Shown here one piece after another: positions 1-6,893 of a DNA stretch of 33,322 bases; positions within the stretch are counted from its first letter, which is position 1; every line of letters starts with the position of its first letter. A program made the translations under genes and the position numbers. The notes beneath the pieces were generated by a model. It saw only the letters and a list, made by a program, of their open reading frames with translations, searched no databases and had not been told where the DNA came from. This DNA comes from a virus: the IMG/VR virus record IMGVR_UViG_3300030098_004527, positions 1 through 33,322 of that record, one strand, 5' to 3'.

Positions 1-2
1 GT

Positions 3-434
3 AAGAAAAAAGATTTCAAGTCTTTCTATGCCGAGCAATACAAGGATGACGCTATTAAAACAACTGTGGCTGTGTTGGAAGCACTTACAAGAGCTACGTA
101 TGGTTTGATTTTTGTATCTGCTAGACCAGAAAAGTACAGAAAAGATACCGAGGAGTGGTTAGCTTCGTGGGTTTATCTTTTAGTTAAAAATTCTGTGTTA
201 GATGAACAACGCATAAAATACGTGAAAGATATACAAGACTGGGAGTGCCTAGGTTTATTGATGCGACCAGAGGGAGATTATCGAGCCGACCACATTGTTA
301 AAGAGGAGATTTATTTAAACCGAATCAAACCTCACTACAACGTGTTTATGGTTCTTGATGATCGTCAAAAAGTTGTAGACATGTGGCGTAAGCATGGGTT
401 GATATGCCACCAAGTAGCTGATGGGAATTTTTAA
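3..434 (+). CDS. Polynucleotide kinase/phosphatase, C-terminal phosphatase part (5' truncated)
   Basis: The reading frame is open from the left edge, so the gene starts outside the window; the GTG at 66 is internal. The visible 143 residues match the HAD-type 3'-phosphatase half of phage T4 PseT-like polynucleotide kinase. There is a VSARPE segment, a WL segment, LLMRPEGDYRADHIVKEEI, and a closing VLDDRQKVVDMWRKHGL followed by CHQVADGNF. This closely follows the T4 ending ([26 protein letters not shown]-like). The family removes 3'-phosphates and, through an N-terminal P-loop kinase not visible here, phosphorylates 5'-OH ends, which supports nucleic-acid repair. The stop is followed by an AAGGAG site for the next gene. 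The family assignment is firm. The presence of a kinase half is inferred. Confidence 0.88.
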   Translation, partial: KKKDFKSFYAEQYKDDAIKTTVAVLEALTRATYGLIFVSARPEKYRKDTEEWLASWVYLLVKNSVLDEQRIKYVKDIQDWECLGLLMRPEGDYRADHIVKEEIYLNRIKPHYNVFMVLDDRQKVVDMWRKHGLICHQVADGNF

Positions 435-452
435 TTAAATAAGGAGATTGAA

Positions 453-758
453 ATGAGCGATAAAAAAATTACACTCGTCATGAGCAGAAGTGCTTTCGTT
501 AGTAACAATCGAGATCACATGGACGTTGAGCAATTATTAGTAGATCAGGGGTATGTTGATTTAACAGAAGTTGCCGAAAACTATAACTACCTTACTGATT
601 CCGACATTGTTAACTGGGATCAAATCAAGCACACAATCGATAAAGATTGTATTGACCCTTGTGGTGTAGGAGATGGGGAAATGAGTGTCGATGATGGCTT
701 TGGTGGTTGTGAAGTTGCTTTCGATTGGAGTAAATACGAAATTAAATGGGAGGAGTGA
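453..758 (+). CDS. Hypothetical protein, paralogue of the 2498-2788 gene
   Basis: This encodes a 101-residue acidic protein of unknown function. ATG at 453 follows AAGGAG. It shares the framework of the gene at 2498: an ITLVMSRS start, a central YLDDIA/VDLTEVA-like strand-helix, N.NYL..DI.NW..IK.T.D.DCID, and the ending DWxKYEIKWE. The copy here carries an extra Gly/Asp-rich insert (about residues 68-85, with two cysteines). The C-terminal Glu-Glu codons also form the Shine-Dalgarno site (GGAGGAG) of the next gene, so the two are probably translationally coupled. No catalytic motif or membrane segment is seen. Confidence 0.8.
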   Translation: MSDKKITLVMSRSAFVSNNRDHMDVEQLLVDQGYVDLTEVAENYNYLTDSDIVNWDQIKHTIDKDCIDPCGVGDGEMSVDDGFGGCEVAFDWSKYEIKWEE

Positions 759-760
759 AA

Positions 761-955
761 ATGAGTGATGATTTTAGATTATGGGAATTTTTTATTAAAT
801 ATTGTGGGTATATAGATCAAGGTGTTGGTAAACAACATTTAGCGTGGCTTCTTGAACATGAACGCAAACACCGAGAGATGAAAGCGAGCAATCTTGCTAC
901 GGACTTTGTTATCAATCTTGAGATAAATAAGGAGAAAAATAATGAGCGAAGATAA
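761..955 (+). CDS. Hypothetical small protein
   Basis: This is a 64-residue protein that I do not recognise. ATG at 761 is preferred over the in-frame ATG at 746 because GGGAGGAG (748-755) sits at the proper distance from 761, while 746 lies inside the upstream gene without a site. The sequence begins MSDDFRLWEFFIKYCGYID and has a charged helical stretch (LEHERKHREMK) in the middle. It ends in a Lys/Asn/Arg-rich tail that overlaps the next gene by 14 bases. It belongs to the run of small early genes between the kinase/phosphatase and the MoxR cluster. Confidence 0.65.
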   Translation: MSDDFRLWEFFIKYCGYIDQGVGKQHLAWLLEHERKHREMKASNLATDFVINLEINKEKNNERR

Positions 956-1187
956 TAAAGCAATACACGTTAGCTATGAAACAGGCTATGACAAAGAAGC
1001 AAGTTTAGATTATTTTCATGATGGCACAGACCATAAATTTGTAGATGAAAGTAATTTCAGAATTGTTTCAACTAGACATAAAGAGATTACTGATAACGAA
1101 GATAAAGCTAAAGGTCTTCAAGATTGGGAATGGAAAGTAGAAGTTTTTACGAAGACTGATAAGAAAAAGGAGAACGACAATGAGTGA
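942..1187 (+). CDS. Hypothetical small acidic/lysine-rich protein
   Basis: This is an 81-residue protein starting MSEDNKAIHVSYETGYDKE. The start is supported by AAGGAG at 929-934. It has alternating short hydrophobic segments (FRIVSTRHKEI, WEWKVEVFTK), suggesting a small beta-rich fold, then a charged tail KTDKKKENDNE. Its end overlaps the start of the next gene, whose Shine-Dalgarno sequence (AAGGAG, 1167-1172) lies in its last codons. No family is recognised. Confidence 0.65.
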   Translation: MSEDNKAIHVSYETGYDKEASLDYFHDGTDHKFVDESNFRIVSTRHKEITDNEDKAKGLQDWEWKVEVFTKTDKKKENDNE

Positions 1188-1674
1188 GCAAGGTTTGTGT
1201 AGGAGTCAGACTCCTACGTCATCAATGGATGCAGAGTTTATCGAATTTGTAAATTATGTTTATGATTTTTATGGGGAAGATGGTATTTACCCAGAAAACA
1301 ACCGTACCAAACCCCAGATCAGAGTAGCAACTCTCATTTATTTAAAATCAATTAACGAACTCAATTCAGATCATTTCACTTGGGGTGGTGGAGATTCTGT
1401 TGATAGGGAGAGAGTGAGAGATATTATGGACTCTCCGACATTTGCTGAAGAATCTAAGGACTGGTGGAAAGTGTTAGAGGATCAGTTTTTAGATGAAATG
1501 AGGAGGAGTGACATGAAAACCTTTATTTGCGAGGTAAGGCTAACTTTTGTTGGCAACAATCATAAAGCTAAAAATGTTGAGGAATATAAACAAAAAGTCA
1601 TTGAACAGTTTAATGATGAGTACCCCAACATCAATGTAACAGAAGACGAGATACATAACATTGAGGAGGAGTGA
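1180..1674 (+). CDS. Hypothetical protein, possibly two modules
   Basis: This is a 164-residue protein of unknown function. ATG 1180 has AAGGAG 7 bases upstream. Residues 1-15 (MSEQGLCRSQTPTSS) look like a low-complexity extension whose codons form a perfect hairpin at 1199-1217. Residues 16-110 form one acidic module. An in-frame ATG at 1513 is preceded by AGGAGG (1501-1506), so the last 53 residues (MKTFICEVRLTFVGNN onward) may also be made as a separate product. The protein ends in Glu-Glu-Glu, and those codons are the ribosome site of the next gene. Codons for KVLEDQ here lie in a 20-base sequence repeated exactly in the gene at 4317. Confidence 0.7.
   Translation: MSEQGLCRSQTPTSSMDAEFIEFVNYVYDFYGEDGIYPENNRTKPQIRVATLIYLKSINELNSDHFTWGGGDSVDRERVRDIMDSPTFAEESKDWWKVLEDQFLDEMRRSDMKTFICEVRLTFVGNNHKAKNVEEYKQKVIEQFNDEYPNINVTEDEIHNIEEE
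1199..1217 (+). promoter_or_regulatory. Perfect 8-bp hairpin just after a start codon
   Basis: GTAGGAGT (1199-1206) and ACTCCTAC (1210-1217) are perfect inverted repeats around a 3-base loop CAG, 19 bases downstream of the ATG at 1180. The left arm contains an SD-like AGGAG. The right arm contains CTCCT, which could instead pair with the gene's own AAGGAG at 1167-1172. The hairpin is seen directly. A translational control role is inferred. Confidence 0.4.
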
Positions 1675-1677
1675 AAA

Positions 1678-2262
1678 ATGACTAAGAAAAATTTACCATG
1701 TGCCTGTGAAGGGCAGACTATCGAGGGACAATTCTTAGTAAATGAGAATTGTCCTAACCCATACGTTATTCGAGTAGTGAGTGGTTTAGTAGCCATGCGA
1801 GAAACTGCTGATGTCGTTGATGATAATGGCAACGACCTATTTGTAATGATTAAGACTAATGATGTTATATCAACAGACAAGCCAATGGGTTTGTATGGTT
1901 GGGAGTTGTATGACAAGAATGGGTATCAGGTTCGCACTATGCTTGCTGAACAAAAAACAAACTTTGACGGCACTCGTATGCACACACCTGATGATACAGA
2001 AGAAGTGCCGTTCAACACGATTGATGATACTAAGGAAGATGCCTTGGATTATCTTCAGTTTCTGATTGAGTTCCACAACGAGCAACATAGTTTCTATAAC
2101 AGGCTTAGTGGTTGGGGCGAAGATGATGAATGGGTATGGTCGTCATTCGACCAAGCTGATGTTGTGTGGGCAGAAAAAATCAGAGAGAACTACGATCATG
2201 ATTTCACAGATGATATCGACTTGGAAGATATTAGGCATGATAGGGAATTAGCAAATGGGTGA
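1678..2262 (+). CDS. Hypothetical acidic protein
   Basis: This is a 194-residue, strongly acidic protein that I cannot assign. ATG 1678 follows GAGGAGGAG and overlaps nothing. An N-terminal CACEG sequence and C25 give three Cys in the first 25 residues. The middle is mixed beta-type (NPYVIRVVSGLVAMRETADVVDD). The C-terminal third is rich in Trp, Asp and Glu (GWGEDDEWVWSSFDQADVVW). Such acidic small phage proteins can be DNA mimics or adaptors, but nothing here proves that. Its last codons overlap the ribosome site of the next gene. Confidence 0.72.
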   Translation: MTKKNLPCACEGQTIEGQFLVNENCPNPYVIRVVSGLVAMRETADVVDDNGNDLFVMIKTNDVISTDKPMGLYGWELYDKNGYQVRTMLAEQKTNFDGTRMHTPDDTEEVPFNTIDDTKEDALDYLQFLIEFHNEQHSFYNRLSGWGEDDEWVWSSFDQADVVWAEKIRENYDHDFTDDIDLEDIRHDRELANG

Positions 2263-2273
2263 GGAGAACGACA

Positions 2274-2495
2274 ATGAAGAGTAAGACCAGAGTATTAGAG
2301 GAAAAAGTCACAGAGTTAGAGATGGCATTGTGCCATGCGAATGGTAAGTTAAATGCAATACAAGATGCTTGTGAACAGGCAATAGCTGATTCTGAGGAAG
2401 CTACGGAAGAAGTTACCGATGGTTCAGAAGCTATCTACGAGGGTCGGGCAGAGTTTGCCAAGCAGATATCAGATTATTTAAATGAGGAGGAGTGA
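2274..2495 (+). CDS. Hypothetical coiled-coil protein
   Basis: This is a 73-residue protein, mostly predicted coiled coil. Residues 4-50 show heptad-like spacing of hydrophobics (RVLEEKVTELEMALCHANG and onward). ATG 2274 is chosen because GAGGAGA (2261-2267) precedes it; the in-frame GTG at 2259 lies inside the previous gene. It ends LNEEE, and the Glu codons make the GAGGAGGAG ribosome site of the following gene. It is probably an oligomeric small early protein. No function is recognised. Confidence 0.68.
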   Translation: MKSKTRVLEEKVTELEMALCHANGKLNAIQDACEQAIADSEEATEEVTDGSEAIYEGRAEFAKQISDYLNEEE

Positions 2496-2497
2496 TA

Positions 2498-2788
2498 ATG
2501 AACGATGAAAAAATTACACTAGTTATGAGCCGAAGTAAATTTGTTAAAAAGAATTATCAATTTATAGACATAACAAGTCCTACACAACTAGACACTTTAA
2601 GTAAGAAAGGTGTAATTTATTTAGATGATATTGCAAAAGGACTTAATTACTTGTACCACAGAGATATTTTAAATTGGAATGAAATTAAAGATACTGTAGA
2701 TGCTGATTGTATAGATGATACCTTTAACGTAAACAATTTAGAAGTTGGGTTTGACTGGAACAAATACGAAATTAAATGGGAGAAGTGA
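2498..2788 (+). CDS. Hypothetical protein, paralogue of the 453-758 gene
   Basis: This encodes 96 residues starting MNDEKITLVMSRSKFV. ATG 2498 is preferred to GTG 2492 because GAGGAGGAG lies 5-6 bases upstream. It is homologous along its full length to the gene at 453, with shared ITLVMSRS, NYL..DI.NW..IK.T.D.DCID and DW.KYEIKWE. The last codons and the downstream ribosome site are nearly identical at the DNA level in both copies (an AAATACGAAATTAAATGGGA run). The function is unknown. The pair points to a duplication within the early region. Confidence 0.78.
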   Translation: MNDEKITLVMSRSKFVKKNYQFIDITSPTQLDTLSKKGVIYLDDIAKGLNYLYHRDILNWNEIKDTVDADCIDDTFNVNNLEVGFDWNKYEIKWEK

Positions 2789-2789
2789 A

Positions 2790-2888
2790 ATGACCAAGTT
2801 AATTATCTACACCACATTAGCGTGTATATGGTTGGACTACGTCTATTGGTGTCATGGTTTGAATTTAAATTACTTTGATAGATTTTAG
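2790..2888 (+). CDS. Small hydrophobic peptide, putative single-pass membrane protein
   Basis: This is a 32-residue frame: MTKLIIYTTLACIWLDYV, then YWCHGLNLNYFDRF. ATG 2790 is directly after the previous stop, with GGGAGAAG as ribosome site. Residues 3-25 are hydrophobic and aromatic, as in a short membrane segment. It fits the tight gene spacing, and GAGAGGAGGTG follows its stop for the next gene. Its small size keeps confidence moderate. Confidence 0.45.
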   Translation: MTKLIIYTTLACIWLDYVYWCHGLNLNYFDRF

Positions 2889-2902
2889 GAGAGGAGGTGT
2901 AA

Positions 2903-3046
2903 GTGAAAGAAAAAAACTGGAAAGAAACCTTTAAAGATACGGTAAAAAGTTGTGACGCAAAACATACCATGAATTGGGTTAACCTAAAATTGAGATGGTC
3001 CAACACTTATTGGGCTAAAAAATTAAAAAACAGAAAGGAGGTGTGA
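2903..3046 (+). CDS. Small basic protein
   Basis: This is a 47-residue Lys/Trp-rich frame with a GTG start at 2903 and a strong GGAGAGGAGGTG site just upstream. It begins MKEKNWKETFKDTVKSCDAK and ends in KKLKNRKEV. Four Trp residues and net positive charge are visible. No family is recognised. It is the last gene before the promoter-bearing gap at 3047-3148. Confidence 0.5.
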   Translation: MKEKNWKETFKDTVKSCDAKHTMNWVNLKLRWSNTYWAKKLKNRKEV

Positions 3047-3050
3047 GAAG

Positions 3051-3079
3051 TTGACAATGTAAAAATATATACATATTAT
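3051..3079 (+). promoter_or_regulatory. Sigma70-type promoter P1
   Basis: TTGACA (3051-3056) is a perfect -35 box. After 17 bases comes TATTAT (3074-3079), a 5/6 match to the -10 box. The predicted start is near 3086, giving a leader of about 60 bases before the MoxR gene. The first 11 bases (TTGACAATGTA) recur exactly in the promoter at 16636. Confidence 0.8.
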
Positions 3080-3088
3080 GTATGTATA
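3068..3088 (+). promoter_or_regulatory. Inverted repeat over the -10 box, candidate operator
   Basis: TATACATA (3068-3075) and TATGTATA (3081-3088) are a perfect inverted repeat around a 5-base spacer, covering the -10 box and presumed start of P1. Two further small palindromes follow: AACAA-G-TTGTT (3088-3098) and TATAC-CTA-GTATA (3105-3117). The symmetry is seen directly. Repressor or activator binding is inferred. Confidence 0.4.
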
Positions 3089-3148
3089 ACAAGTTGTTGT
3101 CGTGTATACCTAGTATATACGTTATTTTAATTTTAAAAGGAGAGTATT

Positions 3149-4285
3149 ATGTCGACAGACAATTACGCAGGAGATATGGGAGATATGTCAGTAAATGATT
3201 TTGCTGATGCTATCTTAACTTATGGTTCAGATATGACTATTTTGGGTATTGGAGAACCCGGAATTGGTAAGACGGCAGTTATGAACATACTTAAAAAGGT
3301 TCTTGGCACTGCTGATTACCACTATCACATCTTTGACATGGGACGTATGGACGTTGGCGATCTTGCATTGCCAAGTGTGACTGAGATCAATGGTGTTACA
3401 GTAAGTAGGTTTGTACCTAATGCTGACTTTGGTACACAGTTCAAGGGTAAAAAACTTGTTGCTATGTTTGATGAGATATACAAATCATCTAAACCTGTGC
3501 TCAATGGAGTTGCATCATTTCTTCAAGAGAAAAGGCTTAATGATTGGATAGCACCAGAGGGTTCTATATTATTTTGTGCATCTAACCTTGAGACTGATGG
3601 GTGTGGAGATAAACCTCAACCGTTTATCAAAAGACGTACAGTTAGGGTGCATGTTAAAAAACCTACTGCTGGAATTTCACCTACTGGTGATATTGAGCCA
3701 GATGGTTGGATAGCTTGGGCGATTGATAATGACATTGCTCCAGAAATTATTTTGCTTATCAAAGAGAATCCTCATTTCTTGGATTCATACACATCTGGTA
3801 GTGACAATCGAGCAATCTTTAATCCAGCACGAGAGCCAAGTGTGGAAGCATTTGTATGTCCATTCACACTAGAACTTGCGAGTAAGATCGTCAAGAAAAG
3901 AGAGCGAGTGAAAGAACATGTGCTTAAGAGTATGCTTAAGGGTGCTTTTGGTTCGTATGCTACAGAATCTTTGATGGCAATATTAAAGTTCTCTAACAAG
4001 ATGCCTTCGTGGAAAGAGGTGATAACCAATCCTGATACAGCGCCTTTACCTACAAATGATGCAGATGGTGTGATGGTTAAGTTTATGTTGGTGTCAAAGG
4101 CATTAACACTAATGAGTGATGACAACATAGATAGTCTAGTCACATACTTTGAACGTCTTGGTAGTGAGTTCGAGGGTGTTTGGTACAGATCAGTTCTTCG
4201 TAGCTCTAAGGAGAGAAGGATGGTTGGTCAAGATTGTAAGAGATGGATGGAACGTGCAGCAAAAATGAAGTGGATGTTTGCTTAA
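3149..4285 (+). CDS. MoxR-type AAA+ ATPase
   Basis: This is a 378-residue P-loop ATPase. The Walker A motif GEPGIGKT is at residues 35-42 and Walker B LVAMFDE is around 103-109. A sensor-1-like CASN (Asn146) is followed by a basic FIKRR segment (159-163) that may hold the arginine finger. MoxR ATPases typically work with a VWA-domain partner to remodel or activate target proteins, and a VWA gene lies two genes downstream. The C-terminal 150 residues are helical and may bind that partner. The start is supported by TTTTAAAAGGAGAG. The gene is the first after promoter P1, so the cluster is probably transcribed early and strongly. The target is unknown. Confidence 0.88.
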   Translation: MSTDNYAGDMGDMSVNDFADAILTYGSDMTILGIGEPGIGKTAVMNILKKVLGTADYHYHIFDMGRMDVGDLALPSVTEINGVTVSRFVPNADFGTQFKGKKLVAMFDEIYKSSKPVLNGVASFLQEKRLNDWIAPEGSILFCASNLETDGCGDKPQPFIKRRTVRVHVKKPTAGISPTGDIEPDGWIAWAIDNDIAPEIILLIKENPHFLDSYTSGSDNRAIFNPAREPSVEAFVCPFTLELASKIVKKRERVKEHVLKSMLKGAFGSYATESLMAILKFSNKMPSWKEVITNPDTAPLPTNDADGVMVKFMLVSKALTLMSDDNIDSLVTYFERLGSEFEGVWYRSVLRSSKERRMVGQDCKRWMERAAKMKWMFA

Positions 4286-4316
4286 GAAGTATTTTACATT
4301 TTAAAAGGAGAGAAAG

Positions 4317-5237
4317 ATGGAACTATCTAAAAGTAAAATTGCTAATTCAGTAACTAATTTGTTTAGGCGTTGTGTTATTGTGCGCTTTGGTATATCTAAG
4401 TGGGATGGTAAGAAGTCTTGTGATAGGGAGAAAAATAAAATCACTTCGGCTGATGGCTTTCTGATGAAGGCTAATTTGTTTGTCAATGATGCGAACTTCA
4501 AAGCGATTACGAGAGTTGATAGTGATGCTCGATCATTTGTAAATAAGCATACTAACTATTGGGGTCATGGACAACGTTTACTTACCATGAATAAGTTTGA
4601 CTCTTTTATGTCGGAGATGAACAGTCTTGAGGAGAAGTTTAGTCGTACAGTTGACATGTTTCTTGATCCACATAACTATGTTGCTTCGATTCATGCGTCT
4701 ATGGACTATTGGAGACGACATTCAAAAGGAGAATGGGTAGATATGATTACAGAAGATGACTATCCAAATAGCGTTGGTTTGCGAGATAGATTTTATTTTC
4801 GTAATGATATCCTTCAAGTGCCTGATGGTGATTTCAAAGTTACCGTTGCTGATGAAGTGCTTAGAGATATACAGGCTAAACAAAACAAAGTGTTAGAGGA
4901 TCAGTTGTATGATTCCATGACAAGGTTTTGTGACAAGATCAAAGATGCCTTGAGTAAAGCTAGTGAGAGGTTTGAGGATTTAGATTCTCCTAAAATCACC
5001 AAGACTGATGTTAAATACCACAAGGATTTTAACTCAACTATCATCACTAATATCACGGATCTTTGTGATACAGGGCATGACTTGAATATCATTGATGACC
5101 CACGCATTACTGAGTTACTTAATGATACACGGAAAGCTGTATCTAACTTTGACGCACAACAGTTGAAGGAAGATGACCACTCAAGACGTGCTGTAAAGAA
5201 AAATATTGATGACGTTTTAAATAAATTTAATCTTTAA
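4317..5237 (+). CDS. Conserved-cluster protein of unknown function between MoxR and VWA
   Basis: This is a 306-residue, mostly helical soluble protein. ATG 4317 follows ATTTTAAAAGGAGAG, nearly the same leader as the MoxR gene. The N-terminal 60 residues are basic (RRCVIVRFGISKWDGKK). The middle has an aromatic-rich segment (HASMDYWRRHSKGEW). The C-terminal 120 residues are charged helices with coiled-coil character. Its fixed place between the ATPase and the VWA/metallopeptidase gene suggests it is the third part of the same machine, as adaptor or substrate. I do not recognise a catalytic motif. A DUF3150-like relationship is possible but not shown. Confidence 0.78.
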   Translation: MELSKSKIANSVTNLFRRCVIVRFGISKWDGKKSCDREKNKITSADGFLMKANLFVNDANFKAITRVDSDARSFVNKHTNYWGHGQRLLTMNKFDSFMSEMNSLEEKFSRTVDMFLDPHNYVASIHASMDYWRRHSKGEWVDMITEDDYPNSVGLRDRFYFRNDILQVPDGDFKVTVADEVLRDIQAKQNKVLEDQLYDSMTRFCDKIKDALSKASERFEDLDSPKITKTDVKYHKDFNSTIITNITDLCDTGHDLNIIDDPRITELLNDTRKAVSNFDAQQLKEDDHSRRAVKKNIDDVLNKFNL

Positions 5238-5249
5238 TAAGGAGAGAAT

Positions 5250-6497
5250 ATGCGAACGTTAAACACAAAAGAAAAGTTAGTACGAGATAAGATGGCATTG
5301 TGTGGTCATAAGACTACGAGTAGTTTTTCAGTGCTGATTCATACGATACCGTTCTATCTAACTAACGATCTAACACCAACAGGTTGTACGGATGGTTACA
5401 ACGTTTGGATAAATGAAGGTTATTACGAAAGTCTTATCGAAGGACAACGTAGATTCCTTATTGTGCATGAGCTTATGCACATCATACCAAACCATCTTGT
5501 TGTGTGGCAGTCATTACGTAAGAAACATCCCCTGTGTGCAAATAAGGCAATGGATCATTGGAATAATCTTACGATTAAGTATGAGATTGATCCCACTCAA
5601 ACCTTTCTTGTACCAATCAAAGGAGCTTTATGTGACGACAAGTATAGGGTTAATGGGGTTATTCTAGATACCAAGTCAATATTTGATGATTTATATAAAC
5701 AGGTAGATAAAGGAAAGGAGAATGGTAATGGACAAACCTCTGGTGATAACTCTAAACAAAAAGTGCAACAAGAGGGAGATAGCAATGAGGGGCAGACACT
5801 TGATGAGCACATGTGGGACAAAGCGCAAGAGATGGCGAAAGATGAAACCAAGTCAAAAAAGATGAGGGAGCAAATTAGAACATCTTTACGTCAAGGTAAG
5901 ATGTATTCAAAACGTACGGGTGGTAACACATTAACTAGTATAGATAAGATATTAGAGTCTAAGATAGATTGGAAAGAATTGTTACGATCTTTTCTTACTA
6001 ATACTAACTCTGATAGAGAAGTATCTTCATGGCGCAGACCAAACCGTAGGTGGATACATCAAGACATTTACCTACCGTCAATAGTTAGTGAGTCAGCCGG
6101 GGACTTAGTTCTTGCCATAGATAGGTCTGGTTCTATTGGGACTCAAGAAACACAGGCTATGCTTGGGACATTAGCTAAGATTTGTAAAGATACAAAACCA
6201 AGTAAGGTTTATATTGCTTATTGGGATACTGTTGTTAATGACCCTGTTGAGGTGTATGAACAGCATGAGCTAGAGAATATTATTTCCTCTACTAAACCAC
6301 GAGGTGGTGGTGGCACGGACCCAAGGTGTATTCCTGCGTTTCTTAAAGAGAAAAAGATCAACCCAGAAGCTGTTGTGGTGTTGACTGATGGTGCTGTAGG
6401 GAGTTGGGGTAAATGGGATTGTCCTGTGTTTTGGGGTATCACACAAAAGGGTATCACTGCAAACGTAGGTACAAGTGTTCATGTAGACGTTAACTAG
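5250..6497 (+). CDS. Metallopeptidase-like plus VWA-domain protein (DUF2201-like)
   Basis: This is a 415-residue protein with two parts. The N-terminal region has HELMH at residues 73-77 followed by IIPNH, an HExxH zinc-binding signature as in DUF2201-type putative metallopeptidases. A Gly/Asn/Gln-rich linker spans about 153-185. The C-terminal domain (about 283-415) has a complete MIDAS pattern: DRSGS at 291-295, GGGGTDP near 352-358 and LTDG at 379-381. This is the usual partner architecture for MoxR ATPases. It probably acts in the cytoplasm, since no signal peptide is seen. GGAGAGAAT precedes ATG 5250. Whether it cleaves a protein or only binds metal is not settled by sequence. Confidence 0.87.
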   Translation: MRTLNTKEKLVRDKMALCGHKTTSSFSVLIHTIPFYLTNDLTPTGCTDGYNVWINEGYYESLIEGQRRFLIVHELMHIIPNHLVVWQSLRKKHPLCANKAMDHWNNLTIKYEIDPTQTFLVPIKGALCDDKYRVNGVILDTKSIFDDLYKQVDKGKENGNGQTSGDNSKQKVQQEGDSNEGQTLDEHMWDKAQEMAKDETKSKKMREQIRTSLRQGKMYSKRTGGNTLTSIDKILESKIDWKELLRSFLTNTNSDREVSSWRRPNRRWIHQDIYLPSIVSESAGDLVLAIDRSGSIGTQETQAMLGTLAKICKDTKPSKVYIAYWDTVVNDPVEVYEQHELENIISSTKPRGGGGTDPRCIPAFLKEKKINPEAVVVLTDGAVGSWGKWDCPVFWGITQKGITANVGTSVHVDVN

Positions 6498-6505
6498 GAG
6501 AAACA

Positions 6506-6550
6506 ATGAGAGGACTAATGAAAACAAACCTACAAGCAGAGGAGGAGTAA
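6506..6550 (+). CDS. Possible 14-residue minicistron
   Basis: ATG 6506 with AGGAGA upstream opens a frame encoding MRGLMKTNLQAEEE and a stop at 6548-6550. Its Glu codons are the GGAGGAG ribosome site of the gene at 6555, 4 bases later. It could be a leader peptide that couples translation, or simply a remnant. Only the frame and the ribosome site are visible. Confidence 0.25.
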   Translation: MRGLMKTNLQAEEE

Positions 6551-6554
6551 ACAA

Positions 6555-6893
6555 ATGAAAGTAAGAACTGAAGCTGCAATAGTACTTGTAGATGGAGCAC
6601 GTTTGAATGTAGACGTGGGAGTACATCCTGATAACAAGGAACTAGGACATTGGTTTTTTGATGAGCATGCAGTATTAGATAGTAAATTGTTCTACTGGTT
6701 TACCGAAAGCGAGTTTGCAGATGTTATAAAGCAGTTGGATTCTGGTAAGTCATTTAAGTTAGAGGACAGTATATACATCCTTACCATGTCAAACAATAAT
6801 GAACCGTTTGTAGTTAGCGAAGAAAATAAGGACGACTACGACTATCAAGAAATACATAACCAAAGACTAAGAGAAATAGAAAGGGGGCAATGA
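6555..6893 (+). CDS. Hypothetical protein
   Basis: This is a 112-residue soluble protein of unknown function. ATG 6555 follows GGAGGAG (6541-6547). The first half is beta-rich (AAIVLVDGARLNVDVGVHPD) and the second ends in a charged helix (EIHNQRLREIERGQ). The stop overlaps the next start in an ATGA arrangement. It is the first of five consecutive small overlapping genes that precede the unknown 412-residue protein. Confidence 0.7.
   Translation: MKVRTEAAIVLVDGARLNVDVGVHPDNKELGHWFFDEHAVLDSKLFYWFTESEFADVIKQLDSGKSFKLEDSIYILTMSNNNEPFVVSEENKDDYDYQEIHNQRLREIERGQ

Noticed and set aside
1560-1916. A 118-residue minus-strand frame
   Set aside because: It lies across two well-supported plus-strand genes and has no own signals.
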